Part shown: positions 8,270 through 15,361 of the stretch, one piece after another
Numbering within the stretch: the first letter of the stretch is position 1
Layout of the letters: every line of letters begins with the position of its first letter
NCBI GenBank assembly: GCA_002304945.1
Contig: DBPQ01000098.1
Coordinates: forward strand, 16,471-54,758
Origin: Actinomycetales bacterium UBA1416
GTDB taxonomy: Bacteria; Actinomycetota; Actinomycetes; Actinomycetales; Actinomycetaceae
Reading direction: 5' to 3'
DNA length: 38,288 bases
The notes under the pieces: generated by a model
Told to the model about the DNA's origin: nothing
Database searches by the model: none
What the model saw: the letters and a program-made list of their open reading frames with translations, nothing else
Made by a program: the position numbers and the translations under genes

Positions 8270-8973
8270 GTGCTCGCCTCGCGCCCGGCGAACTTGTAGC
8301 CCACCGAACGCACGGTCGCGATGAAGCGTGGCTCGTCGGCCGAATCGCCCAGCTTCCTGCGGAGGGCGCGGATGTGGACGTCCACGACCCGCTCGTCGCC
8401 GAAGAAGTCCGAGCCCCACACCTTCTCCAGCAGCTGGCTCCGGGAGAACACCCGGCCCGGCTCGTCGGCGAGCGCGAGCAGCAGGTCGAACTCCAGGGCG
8501 GAGAGCTGGACCGGGACGTCGCCCTGGGCGACCTCCCGGCGTCGCGGGTCGATGGTCAACCCGTGGAACCGCAACGGAGGTGCCGCCGTCACAGGCGTCG
8601 TCGCGGCCACGGGTGCGGTGCGGCGCAGCACCGCGGCGACGCGCGCGACGACCTCGCGCGGGGAGAAGGGCTTCGTCACGTAGTCGTCCGCCCCGACCGA
8701 CAGTCCGATGATCTTGTCCATCTCCTCGGCGCGAGCGGTGACGAGGAGCGTCGGCACGTCCGCGACCATGCGCATCTGGCGGAGCACCTCGAGCCCGTCG
8801 ACGTCCGGCAGCCCGATGTCGAGGAGTACGAGATCCGGGGGGCCGGCGCGGAACCGCTCGAGCGCCTCCCGGCCGTCGGCGGCCTCGACGGCGACGTGTC
8901 CGCTCGCCCGCAGGAAGGACACCAGGACGCGCCGGATTCCCGGCTCGTCGTCGACGACGAGGATGGTACTCAT
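8266..8973 (-). CDS. OmpR/PhoB-family response regulator
   Basis: The 235-residue regulator has an N-terminal receiver domain with acidic residues D8/D9, phospho-acceptor D52 (LVLLDIGLPDVDG) and conserved K101 (VTKPFSPRE), followed by a winged-helix DNA-binding domain (about 135-230; EFDLLLALADEPGRVFSRSQLLEKVWG, DVHIRALRRKLG, RFIATVRSVGYKF). The ATG at 8973 has a good GGAGGTGA eight bases upstream. It is co-transcribed with, and overlaps, the histidine kinase gene. TTCAC repeats upstream of the DUF2202 gene are a candidate target. Confidence 0.95.
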   Translation of the reverse strand: MSTILVVDDEPGIRRVLVSFLRASGHVAVEAADGREALERFRAGPPDLVLLDIGLPDVDGLEVLRQMRMVADVPTLLVTARAEEMDKIIGLSVGADDYVTKPFSPREVVARVAAVLRRTAPVAATTPVTAAPPLRFHGLTIDPRRREVAQGDVPVQLSALEFDLLLALADEPGRVFSRSQLLEKVWGSDFFGDERVVDVHIRALRRKLGDSADEPRFIATVRSVGYKFAGREAST

Positions 8974-9043
8974 GGGTCACCTCCGGTCCCAGCGTATCCG
9001 TGCAGGAGCACCCGGCGAGCGGCGCACGCCACACCGGCAGGAT

Positions 9044-9072
9044 TTGTCCCCGCGCGGCCCGGGCACTAGAGT
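9044..9072 (+). promoter_or_regulatory. Promoter of tRNA-Ala
   Basis: TTGTCC (9044-9049) and TAGAGT (9067-9072) are separated by 17 bp and lie 15 bases before the tRNA, the normal geometry for a housekeeping sigma promoter. Confidence 0.6.
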
Positions 9073-9083
9073 TGAGCGTGCTC

Positions 9084-10790
9084 TCACGGGGCTATGGCGC
9101 AGTTGGTAGCGCGCCTCCATGGCATGGAGGAGGTCAGGGGTTCGAATCCCCTTAGCTCCACCCAAAGTGTCTTACGGGAACACGCGACATCTGAAGATGT
9201 GGAGTGTTCCCGTTTGGCTTCCTTGCCTCCGGTCGTCTCGTGAAGGGTGGTTGCGAACGGTTCGGCGAGGCGTGGGCGTAGCCGCTCGTCCTCGGTGATC
9301 TCCAAGCGCGTGTAGAACGCTTGGTTCGCCAGTCTCCTGTTCCCGGCGTCGGAGTGGACGTAGGCCCGGTGTGCATTGGTGAGGAGCCGCAGGCTGTCGT
9401 GGAGGAACGCGCGACCGCCGGTGTGCTGCTCATCGTGCTCCCGCAGGCGCTGCTCGATGTCCGCGAGCCCGGCACGGATGCGGTCTTGGTGCCGCTTGAG
9501 CGTGGGTAGATCAATGGCGTCGGCAAAGTGCGCGGCGAGCAGCTTGTCACTCTCTGCTTCGAGGCGCGCCCGGTCTGTGGTGAGGTCGGCGAACTCCTGG
9601 TCTCTTCCTGCGCTGCGCTTGTCGAACGCGGCATCGACCTCGGCGGCCAGGTGGCGGTAGTCGTCCTCGCTGATCGTGATGGCAGCGTAGGAGTCCTCGA
9701 CCAGACGTTCGGCAACCTGCACGGGCACCGCCCTGCGGGTGCAGGTGGTCTTCTTCGCAGCCCTGCCGGAGCAGACGAAGTAGGCGTAGGTGGTTCCTCT
9801 CGGGTTCGTCGCGAAGTCCAGCAGCATCCGCGACCCGCAGCTGCCGCAGTGCAGCAGCCCTTTCAGATGGTGGGCGTGCTGGACGTGTCGAGTTGCGTGC
9901 GCGTTGCGCGCCGTCAACAGCGACTGCACCTGATCGAAGAGCGCTGGCTCCACGATGGGCTCGTGTGCGCCGGGATGCAGTGCACCCTTGTAGCGGATAA
10001 CGCCTGCGTAGTACGGGTTCGTCAGCAGCTTGTAGAGCGTGTTCTTCCCCAGCGGCTTCGACGGACGCTTCGGCGTAGCCACAGTCACCAGGCCACGTGC
10101 GGTGAGATCGCGCAGGAGGCCGGTCACGGAGGTCTCACCCTCGGCATAGGTCTCGAACGCCCAGGTGATGAGTTGCGCACGCTCGGGATCGACCTCGACC
10201 GTGCGTATCTCGCGGCCCTGCTCGTCGGTGCGGCGCACGTTCAGGTAACCGATGGGTGCCCGCATCGGAGTGCCGCCTTGAGCGACCTTCTGCGACAGCC
10301 CCTTGGTGACTTCGGTGGCGAGGTTGCGGCTGTAGAACTCTGCAATGGACGACATGATGCCGTGGACGAGCATTCCTGATGGCGTTTGGTCGATGCTCTC
10401 GGTTGCGGAGACGAGGGTAACCCCGGCGGCGAGGAGTGCTTCGTGAATCTTTACGTCGTCGGCACGGTTGCGGGCGAGTCGGTCGAGCTTGTGCACGATG
10501 CAGAACTGCACCCGCGACGCGGTGATGAACGCCAGCATGTCCTGCAACCCGTCACGATCCGCAGTCCGCGCCGATTCCCCGGCGTCAATGAACTCGCGGG
10601 CGATGCGTGCGCCGAGTTCATTGGCCTTCCGTGCGTTGGCCTCGCGCTGGGCCGGGATTGAGAATCCCTCGTCGGTGCCGCCGCGCTCGGCCTGCTCTCG
10701 CGTCGACACACGGAGGTACGAGACGGCCAGGAGCGCGGGTGTGTCGGCGGCCCGCTCAGAAGTTGTGGTGTCGAGTGTCGCGGTGCTCAT
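9084..10790 (-). CDS. Large serine recombinase (integrated, C-terminus exchanged)
   Basis: The product is a 568-residue large serine recombinase. The resolvase catalytic domain has SYLRVSTREQ with the nucleophile Ser29, then KLDRLARNR (101-109) and ESIDQTPSGM. The recombinase domain follows (about 178-300), with a zinc ribbon formed by Cys315, Cys318, Cys340 and Cys350 and a coiled coil at about 395-455. ATG 10790 has AAGGAGG upstream. Residues 1-545 belong to the element. The last 23 residues (from LRGFEPLTSS on) are read from the antisense strand of tRNA-Ala and are not native. Joining the element ends at the 8-bp repeat instead continues the frame into the HTH segment at 15889-16224, giving 656 residues. 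It should catalyse attP x attB integration; excision would need a directionality factor. Confidence 0.9.
   Translation of the reverse strand: MSTATLDTTTSERAADTPALLAVSYLRVSTREQAERGGTDEGFSIPAQREANARKANELGARIAREFIDAGESARTADRDGLQDMLAFITASRVQFCIVHKLDRLARNRADDVKIHEALLAAGVTLVSATESIDQTPSGMLVHGIMSSIAEFYSRNLATEVTKGLSQKVAQGGTPMRAPIGYLNVRRTDEQGREIRTVEVDPERAQLITWAFETYAEGETSVTGLLRDLTARGLVTVATPKRPSKPLGKNTLYKLLTNPYYAGVIRYKGALHPGAHEPIVEPALFDQVQSLLTARNAHATRHVQHAHHLKGLLHCGSCGSRMLLDFATNPRGTTYAYFVCSGRAAKKTTCTRRAVPVQVAERLVEDSYAAITISEDDYRHLAAEVDAAFDKRSAGRDQEFADLTTDRARLEAESDKLLAAHFADAIDLPTLKRHQDRIRAGLADIEQRLREHDEQHTGGRAFLHDSLRLLTNAHRAYVHSDAGNRRLANQAFYTRLEITEDERLRPRLAEPFATTLHETTGGKEAKREHSTSSDVACSRKTLWVELRGFEPLTSSMPWRRATNCAIAP
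9088..9160 (+). tRNA. tRNA-Ala (anticodon GGC)
   Basis: The 73-nt gene folds into a full cloverleaf: acceptor GGGGCTA pairs with TAGCTCC (one G-U), the anticodon loop ATGGCAT carries GGC at 9121-9123, and the T arm holds GGTTCGAATCC. The discriminator is A; the CCA end is not encoded (ACCC follows). The 3' end of the gene is the attachment site of the element to the right: the last bases CTCCA plus CCC form the left copy of the 8-bp repeat. The tRNA itself stays intact. The whole gene lies antisense within the 3' end of the integrated recombinase reading frame. Confidence 0.97.
9156..9163. repeat. attL core, left copy of 8-bp direct repeat
   Basis: CTCCACCC overlaps the last five bases of tRNA-Ala. 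An identical copy lies at 16225-16232. The bases on either side differ between the copies, so the identity is exactly eight. Both copies sit in the same codon phase of the recombinase and of the detached HTH segment on the minus strand. Confidence 0.75.
9174..9213. terminator. Strong hairpin just after tRNA-Ala, inside the recombinase gene
   Basis: ACGGGAACAC (9174-9183) pairs perfectly with GTGTTCCCGT (9204-9213), and an inner ACATCT/AGATGT stem (9187-9200) extends the structure. It begins 14 bases after the tRNA and is followed by TTTGG. It could replace the tRNA terminator that integration displaced. It is also coding sequence for the recombinase tail. The T-run is weak, so termination is not certain. 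Confidence 0.5.
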
Positions 10791-10811
10791 GATGGGCCTC
10801 CTTGCCGTTGG

Positions 10812-11051
10812 TTACGTCTCTGACTCATCGGTGCTGTTTGACGGTCCCGCAAATCTTGCGGGACCGCGCTCTGGACTGACGATCTGCTGGATGCTTTCGG
10901 GAACGGGGAGCCCGCAGGGGTCTGGCTCGCCGTCCAGCCAGGCACTGTGCCGAGCCTCGGCGATGTTCAGGACCCACTCGATGAGCTTGCCCAGATCAGG
11001 CTCGTTTCGCCGCATCACCCGTAGGCGCAGATGCCGATCCTTAATCTTCAT
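10812..11051 (-). CDS. Small protein of unknown function upstream of the recombinase
   Basis: The 79-residue product starts MKIKDRHLRLRVMRRNEPDL. A basic N-terminal stretch is followed by a short helix (LGKLIEWVLNIAEARHSAWL) and a Gly/Pro-rich tail. The ATG at 11051 is chosen over a TTG at 11078; neither has a clear Shine-Dalgarno. It ends 21 bases before the recombinase start on the same strand, so the two are probably one transcript. Small proteins with this layout appear to sit before actinobacterial serine recombinases, so an accessory or directionality role is possible, but I have no direct evidence. The gene contains the 25-bp palindrome, and the left copy of the long inverted repeat lies 82 bp upstream. 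Confidence 0.5.
   Translation of the reverse strand: MKIKDRHLRLRVMRRNEPDLGKLIEWVLNIAEARHSAWLDGEPDPCGLPVPESIQQIVSPERGPARFAGPSNSTDESET
10842..10866. repeat. 25-bp perfect palindrome near recombinase start
   Basis: CGGTCCCGCAA (10842-10852), spacer ATC, TTGCGGGACCG (10856-10866) is a perfect 11-bp inverted repeat. It lies in the 3' part of the 79-aa gene, 51 bp upstream of the recombinase ATG. There is no T-run, so it is not an ordinary terminator. It could be an operator, an mRNA hairpin between the two genes, or a recombination accessory site. Confidence 0.6.
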
Positions 11052-11132
11052 GCCAGGTAGGTGCGCAGCACTTCCCAAAACGCTGGCACCGGACCGAATT
11101 TCTGCCCTTCACCGAGGCCCTAATCCAGATGA

Positions 11133-11175
11133 CACGCCTCTTGCAGATCAAGGACCGTACTACTCCGTATGGAAT
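11133..11175. repeat. Left copy of ~43-bp inverted repeat flanking tetR
   Basis: This segment matches the reverse complement of 11850-11892 in 37 of 43 positions. The best conserved part, CCGTACTACTC-x-GTATGGAAT, contains a short imperfect dyad CCGTAC-N6-GTATGG. With a 2-base gap the similarity extends outward to CCAGA (11125). It lies after the tetR stop and upstream of the 79-aa gene and the recombinase. Confidence 0.8.
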
Positions 11176-11190
11176 TGTCTTGGGTTCAGA

Positions 11191-11802
11191 CTACGCCTCT
11201 TCACGATCTGGGAACAGGTAGAACGCGATCTTCGGCAATCTGACCAGCCCGCGCCCGAGCGATGCCGTGAACAGTTCCTCCGCGAGGTGTTCGAACTCGG
11301 GAGCAAGGAAGCTGGCGGCTGCGTCAGCAACCTCAGGGTCTTCGTTGGGGTCGTCGACGCGGAGCATCACCACGATCGCCGCGCGGATGTCGTCGCACCA
11401 GTCCTGCGTCGCTTGCGCGAGCGGCTTGATCGCCCCGGCCACACCGTCAGCCATCAGCCGGATCAGAGCCTGACCTTCGCGACGGTCGAATAGACGGTCA
11501 AGCGCTGCAACGATGTGCTCATGCACCGCATCGACCTCGGCACCTTGAGGTGTGGGGGTGCCGTCGAGGAAGGCGAGGGTGCTGGCCCGCATATGGCTGA
11601 TCGCATCCAGAGCGAGGCCCTCCTTCCCCTTGCCGGGGAAGTGGTGGTACATGCTGCCCTGTCCGATACCGGAGCGTTGCTGGATCATCACCGGGCTCGT
11701 CGCCTCGAACCCGCGCTCCGACAGCAACGTGCATGTTGCGGCCACAAGCTTCTGCTTCGAGTCATACGCCGGACGACCCGGACCCCGTCGCTGCTCCACC
11801 AC
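11191..11802 (-). CDS. TetR/AcrR-family transcriptional regulator
   Basis: The 203-residue protein has the TetR N-terminal helix-turn-helix (GRPAYDSKQKLVAATCTLL, then GFEATSPVMIQQRSGIGQGS and MYHHFPGKGKEGL), followed by an all-helical ligand domain of the LmrA/YxaF type. I choose GTG 11802 (MVEQRRGPGRP) because GAGGAG lies about nine bases upstream; frames open further upstream to 11856 would start inside the inverted repeat. It is divergent from the methyltransferase gene and upstream of the recombinase operon. The flanking inverted repeat carries a dyad that could be its operator, which would make it a common regulator of restriction-modification and integration. Its ligand is unknown. Confidence 0.88.
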   Translation of the reverse strand: MVEQRRGPGRPAYDSKQKLVAATCTLLSERGFEATSPVMIQQRSGIGQGSMYHHFPGKGKEGLALDAISHMRASTLAFLDGTPTPQGAEVDAVHEHIVAALDRLFDRREGQALIRLMADGVAGAIKPLAQATQDWCDDIRAAIVVMLRVDDPNEDPEVADAAASFLAPEFEHLAEELFTASLGRGLVRLPKIAFYLFPDREEA

Positions 11803-11849
11803 CCTGATCACTCCTCGCCACCGAGCGGCACCTCTCGCCGCGCCACCTG

Positions 11850-11892
11850 ATTCCATACAGAGTAGTACGGACCTCTATCTGCCAGACGCGTG
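11850..11892. repeat. Right copy of ~43-bp inverted repeat, tetR-methyltransferase intergenic
   Basis: This is the inverted partner of 11133-11175. It lies 48 bp upstream of the tetR start and 114 bp upstream of the methyltransferase start. The dyad CCATAC-N6-GTACGG is placed where a TetR-type operator controlling tetR would be. Alternatively both copies are terminal repeats of a small mobile cassette; I see no target-site duplication. Confidence 0.75.
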
Positions 11893-11994
11893 CTCTGGCG
11901 GATCCGAGTGCGTCTGGTTGAGGAAATCCGGGACCAGGCGCCGAGGCATGGAGTGCACCCTGCGTGCGGCCGAGGTGTTGTCAGTGGTCCCAGA

Positions 11995-12000
11995 TACGAT
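11995..12000 (+). promoter_or_regulatory. -10 element of a likely leaderless methyltransferase transcript
   Basis: TACGAT ends six bases before the GTG at 12007, with no Shine-Dalgarno between. This supports 12007 as the start rather than the GTG at 11890. Confidence 0.45.
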
Positions 12001-12006
12001 GAGAGG

Positions 12007-13488
12007 GTGTTGGCGACAGACCTCCTGGGCATCGCCGAGGTTGAGCGAGTCGCTGCCCTCGGCGAGCTTGACGCGCGCACGCAGAGTGACCTAGGTCAGT
12101 TCTTCACCCCTGCGGCGGCGGCTCAACTGATTGCATCCCTACCGAGCCTGCCCTCAAGCGGCACGCTTCGGGTGCTTGATCCTGGAGCGGGCTCCGGGGT
12201 GCTCACCGCGGGCCTGGTGAGTCGAGTGTTAGTTGAACGACCCGAACTTTCAGTAGAGATCGTCGCGGTTGAACGCGATCCTGCCGTCCTGCCGCACCTT
12301 CGGGCAACCCTTGCCGAATGCGAACGCGCTGGGGAAGGCCGAGTAGTGGCAGAGGCTGTAGAGGCCGACTTCATTCTCGACACCACTGGATTGGATGCCG
12401 CACTCAATCTGGAAGCACAGTTCGATCTAGTGATCGAGAACCCGCCTTACGGCAAGCTGGCCGTGTCAAGCACACACCGAACCGCCATGCGTGCCGCTGG
12501 AGTCGATGCTCCGAACCTCTACGCTGCGTTCCTTGCTCTGTCTGTCGCAGCACTGCGGACCGGTGGGCAGATCGTCGCGATCACACCCCGGTCGTTCTTC
12601 AACGGACCGTACTTCGGCGCGTTCCGCTCCCACTTGCTCGACTCGATTGCGCTCGACCGGGTACATGTCTTCGACTCCCGCTCCACCGTGTTCGCCGACA
12701 CGGGTGTGCTTCAGGAGAACGTCATCTTCTCCGGAACCCGCGGGGCTGCTCCCGGTGTCGTTGAGCTTTCGGTGAGCCGCGACCACACCGACGACATCGT
12801 CTCGCGCGTCGTACCCTACGACGATGTTGTCTTCCCAGACGACCCCAACCGATTCATCCGGGTGGCGACCGACGCAGACGACACGAGGGTTGCCGAGCAG
12901 GTGCTGTCGCAGCCCTGCGCACTGACCGATCTTGGCGTACAGGTGTCGACCGGCCGAGTGGTGGACTTCCGTTCACGCCATGCACTGAGCGGCGTTGAAC
13001 TGCCTGAGGCGGTTCCGCTGATCTATCCCGGCAATCTCCGTGACGGCGGAGTGCTCTGGCCGCGACCAATCCGCAAGCCTCAGTGGTTCCAACCGACCAG
13101 TGACAAGGATCGGGCAATGCTTCTGCCCGAGGGGTGGTACACCGTCGTCAAACGGTTCAGTGCAAAGGAAGAACGCCGACGGATCGTGGCATCAGTCTGG
13201 TCGCCCAGCGACAACCCTGGTGAAGTGGCCTTCGAGAACCACCTCAACGTGTTCCACATCGGAGGTCGCGGGCTGGACGAAGACCTCGCCAGAGGCATCT
13301 CGGTCTGGCTCAACTCGTCGGTAATCGACAAGTTCTTCCGTACCTTCTCGGGCCACACTCAGGTCAACGCCACCGATCTCCGTACCCTGCGGTTCCCAAG
13401 CGTCGAGACTCTGCGTTTCCTCGGGCGGAACGCCGTCGTGTCGCAGGTCGAGGTCGACTCTCTTGTGAAGAAGTTGATCGCCGCATGA
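12007..13488 (+). CDS. N6-adenine DNA methyltransferase (type II, BsuBI/PstI class)
   Basis: The 493-residue enzyme methylates adenine in its recognition site with S-adenosylmethionine. FFTPAAAAQLIASL, the SAM-binding motif VLDPGAGSGVLTAGL (about residue 56) and the catalytic NPPY motif (ENPPYGK, Asn145) are in the order of gamma-type adenine methyltransferases. A long target-recognition region follows (about 270-460; FRSRHALSG, LIYPGNLRDGG, NHLNVFHI). The frame is open upstream to 11890, but the extra residues do not resemble the family and a -10 element just precedes 12007. The stop overlaps the endonuclease start as ATGA. Pairing with a PstI-like nuclease predicts CTGCAG as the target, which occurs in the host part of this window. 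Confidence 0.9.
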   Translation: MLATDLLGIAEVERVAALGELDARTQSDLGQFFTPAAAAQLIASLPSLPSSGTLRVLDPGAGSGVLTAGLVSRVLVERPELSVEIVAVERDPAVLPHLRATLAECERAGEGRVVAEAVEADFILDTTGLDAALNLEAQFDLVIENPPYGKLAVSSTHRTAMRAAGVDAPNLYAAFLALSVAALRTGGQIVAITPRSFFNGPYFGAFRSHLLDSIALDRVHVFDSRSTVFADTGVLQENVIFSGTRGAAPGVVELSVSRDHTDDIVSRVVPYDDVVFPDDPNRFIRVATDADDTRVAEQVLSQPCALTDLGVQVSTGRVVDFRSRHALSGVELPEAVPLIYPGNLRDGGVLWPRPIRKPQWFQPTSDKDRAMLLPEGWYTVVKRFSAKEERRRIVASVWSPSDNPGEVAFENHLNVFHIGGRGLDEDLARGISVWLNSSVIDKFFRTFSGHTQVNATDLRTLRFPSVETLRFLGRNAVVSQVEVDSLVKKLIAA

Positions 13489-14444
13489 GCGAGCTCACCG
13501 ACGCCGCATACGAACGAGTCGAGGATGCCCGCATCATCCTGGAGACGCTCGGCATGGATGCGGAGCGCAGTAACGAGCGTTCCGCGCTCGTGCTCCTGGC
13601 CCTCCTGCGGCTAACACCCGATGAGCCATGGGCAGAGGCAGCCAACCCGATGCTCGGAACACGAGCGGTCATGGACTTCATCCGCGACGAGTACGGCAAG
13701 GACTACGCGCCGAACACTCGCGAGACCGTCCGCCGGTTCACACTCCACCAGTTCGTGGAAGCACAACTCGTCGTCCAGAACCCGGACGAGCCGCAACGCC
13801 CAGTGAACTCACCCAAGTGGAACTATCAGGTCACAGCCGAGGCACTGGACGTTTTGCGCGTTTACGGCACCGACAGTTGGCAGTCTGCAACCGACCGGTA
13901 CCTTGCTGACCTTCCAGGACTCAAGGCTCGCTACGCGGCTGCCCGCGAGATGAATCGCATCCCGCTGACCCTCCCGGATGGCTCGATCTTCACTCTGACA
14001 CCCGGCGGGCAGAACGTGCTTCTCAAGGCGATGGTCGAAGACTTCTGCCCTCGCTTCACACCCGGTGGGCAAGTGCTCTATATCGGCGACGCGGGCGACA
14101 AGTGGGCACTCTTCGAACGAGAGGCCCTGTCCTCACTCAACGTTGAGGTCGACGAGCACGGCAAGATGCCCGACCTCGTCATCTACCTCCCTAATCGCAA
14201 CTGGCTCGTGCTCCTGGAAGCGGCAAGCTCACACGGGCCGGTCGACTCGAAACGCCAAGCCGAACTCGCCGACCTGTTCGCACAGTCAACGGCAGGCCTC
14301 GTCTACGTCTCATGCTTCCCCGACCGGGCTGAGTTCCGCAAGTACGTCGACAAGATCGCCTGGGAATCCGAAGTCTGGTGCGCCGACCACCCCACGCACA
14401 TGATCCACTACAACGGCGAACGCTTCCTCGGCCCGTACGCCTGA
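13485..14444 (+). CDS. BsuBI/PstI-family type II restriction endonuclease
   Basis: The 319-residue protein matches the BsuBI/PstI endonuclease family. The N-terminal half resembles the family helical region (SERSALVLLALLRLTP-like sequence, FIRDEYGKDYAPNTRETVRRF). The catalytic core contains VLYIGDAGDKWAL, then HGKMPDLVIYLPNRNWLVLLEA with Asp230 and Glu245 as likely metal ligands, followed by SSHGPVDSKR. Length is normal for the family. Its ATG overlaps the methyltransferase stop, so the pair is one operon with the methylase first, the order that protects the host. BsuBI and PstI cut CTGCAG; that specificity is inferred here. Confidence 0.9.
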   Translation: MSELTDAAYERVEDARIILETLGMDAERSNERSALVLLALLRLTPDEPWAEAANPMLGTRAVMDFIRDEYGKDYAPNTRETVRRFTLHQFVEAQLVVQNPDEPQRPVNSPKWNYQVTAEALDVLRVYGTDSWQSATDRYLADLPGLKARYAAAREMNRIPLTLPDGSIFTLTPGGQNVLLKAMVEDFCPRFTPGGQVLYIGDAGDKWALFEREALSSLNVEVDEHGKMPDLVIYLPNRNWLVLLEAASSHGPVDSKRQAELADLFAQSTAGLVYVSCFPDRAEFRKYVDKIAWESEVWCADHPTHMIHYNGERFLGPYA

Positions 14445-14479
14445 CCTCTGGTCGCATACACCTGGGCCAGGCGCGACCC

Positions 14480-14501
14480 GTCGCATGAGTGGCCGTGCGA
14501 C
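14480..14501 (+). terminator. Weak hairpin after the endonuclease gene
   Basis: GTCGCA (14480-14485) pairs with TGCGAC (14496-14501) around a 10-base loop, 35 bases after the stop. There is no T-run, so it may only stabilise the mRNA end. Confidence 0.25.
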
Positions 14502-14536
14502 ACGCTGGAAACAACCTCGCGGCACCCTCCTCCTTG

Positions 14537-14573
14537 TAGGATATTCTGCTTCCGAGACATAGCATCAAGGAGG
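14537..14573 (+). promoter_or_regulatory. Possible promoter and ribosome binding site of the winged-helix/HEPN operon
   Basis: The overlapping hexamers TAGGAT (14537-14542) and TATTCT (14542-14547) are -10 candidates, and a perfect AAGGAGG (14567-14573) lies five bases before the GTG at 14579. Unlike most starts here, this transcript would carry a leader. No convincing -35 is seen. Confidence 0.4.
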
Positions 14574-14578
14574 AACCA

Positions 14579-15361
14579 GTGATCCCTATCAAGACATCCG
14601 TTGAAGACATCCAGAAGGTTCTCGGATACCTGGCACGCCAGGTCGGGTGGGTTGAGAGCGCGAAGGCAGAGAAGGCGCTCGGTACGCTCGACGATCGCAA
14701 GGTGTCCGCGATGGTCGAGTTTGGCCTGATCCTCCGCGACGGAGGGAACTTGAAGGTGACCCCTCGTGGCCAGCTGTTCAGTTCCGGCAAGCAGACTGAG
14801 GCTCTCCGTGAGGTGCTGAATGACGTGGAGTTGTACCGTGCCACGCTTGAGTGGGCGCACTACGGCGGAAAGTCAGAGGTCACGGCCACCGAGGTAGGGC
14901 AGTACTGGGAGTCCTCACACGCAGACACTCTCGGGAGTCTCCGCGGGACGACGCTCAAGGACGGTGCCGTCTGCTTCGGGCGCGTCGTTGCTGGCGCTGG
15001 GCTAGGTGCTTTCACCCTGGGTAGGGGCGGCAAGGAAACGAGAATCACTCTGCTTACCACCGAGATTGACGATCTTGTCAACGGTGCTTCCGCCGCCGTA
15101 TCAGACACTCAAGATCAGTCCGCACCGAACGCTACTGGCGTTGCGGCGCCAACAACGGAGGCAGTCGCGACTTACACCCCTGCGGTCAGTCATGCGCAAG
15201 TGGCACACACGTCTCCTGTGTCGGTAACAACGAGTCCGAGCGTGCATGTGAACGTCGAGATTCATATTGCGGCAGATGCCACGGCGGACACCGTTCGGGA
15301 AATCTTCAAGAACATGGCTCGGTATGTGCTTGACAAGCCAGTGACAGATGACATCGACTGA
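14579..15361 (+). CDS. Winged-helix-like protein (resembles DUF5343), partner of HEPN-like protein
   Basis: The 260-residue product starts at GTG after a strong ribosome binding site. Residues 5-100 look like tandem winged-helix segments (SVEDIQKVLGYLARQVGW, then DRKVSAMVEFGLILRDGGNLKVTPRG). A linker rich in Thr, Ala, Ser and Val (about 170-220) leads to a conserved-looking C-terminus, SVHVNVEIHIAADATADTVREIFKNMARYVL written in parts as VHVNVEIHIAADAT and IFKNMARYVL. That ending resembles DUF5343-type proteins, which I know from defence-rich loci. It overlaps the next gene by 14 bases, so the two products are probably made together. Function unknown; a DNA- or protein-sensing subunit is plausible. 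The resemblance needs a profile search. Confidence 0.65.
   Translation: MIPIKTSVEDIQKVLGYLARQVGWVESAKAEKALGTLDDRKVSAMVEFGLILRDGGNLKVTPRGQLFSSGKQTEALREVLNDVELYRATLEWAHYGGKSEVTATEVGQYWESSHADTLGSLRGTTLKDGAVCFGRVVAGAGLGAFTLGRGGKETRITLLTTEIDDLVNGASAAVSDTQDQSAPNATGVAAPTTEAVATYTPAVSHAQVAHTSPVSVTTSPSVHVNVEIHIAADATADTVREIFKNMARYVLDKPVTDDID

Noticed and set aside
9084..9155. Residues LRGFEPLTSS onwards as a native recombinase C-terminus
   Set aside because: They are the exact antisense translation of tRNA-Ala, a pattern that arises wherever a frame crosses such a tRNA; the element-encoded alternative is the HTH segment.
11890..12006. Upstream in-frame start (GTG 11890) of the methyltransferase
   Set aside because: It begins inside the inverted repeat, adds sequence unlike the family, and a -10 element lies just before GTG 12007.
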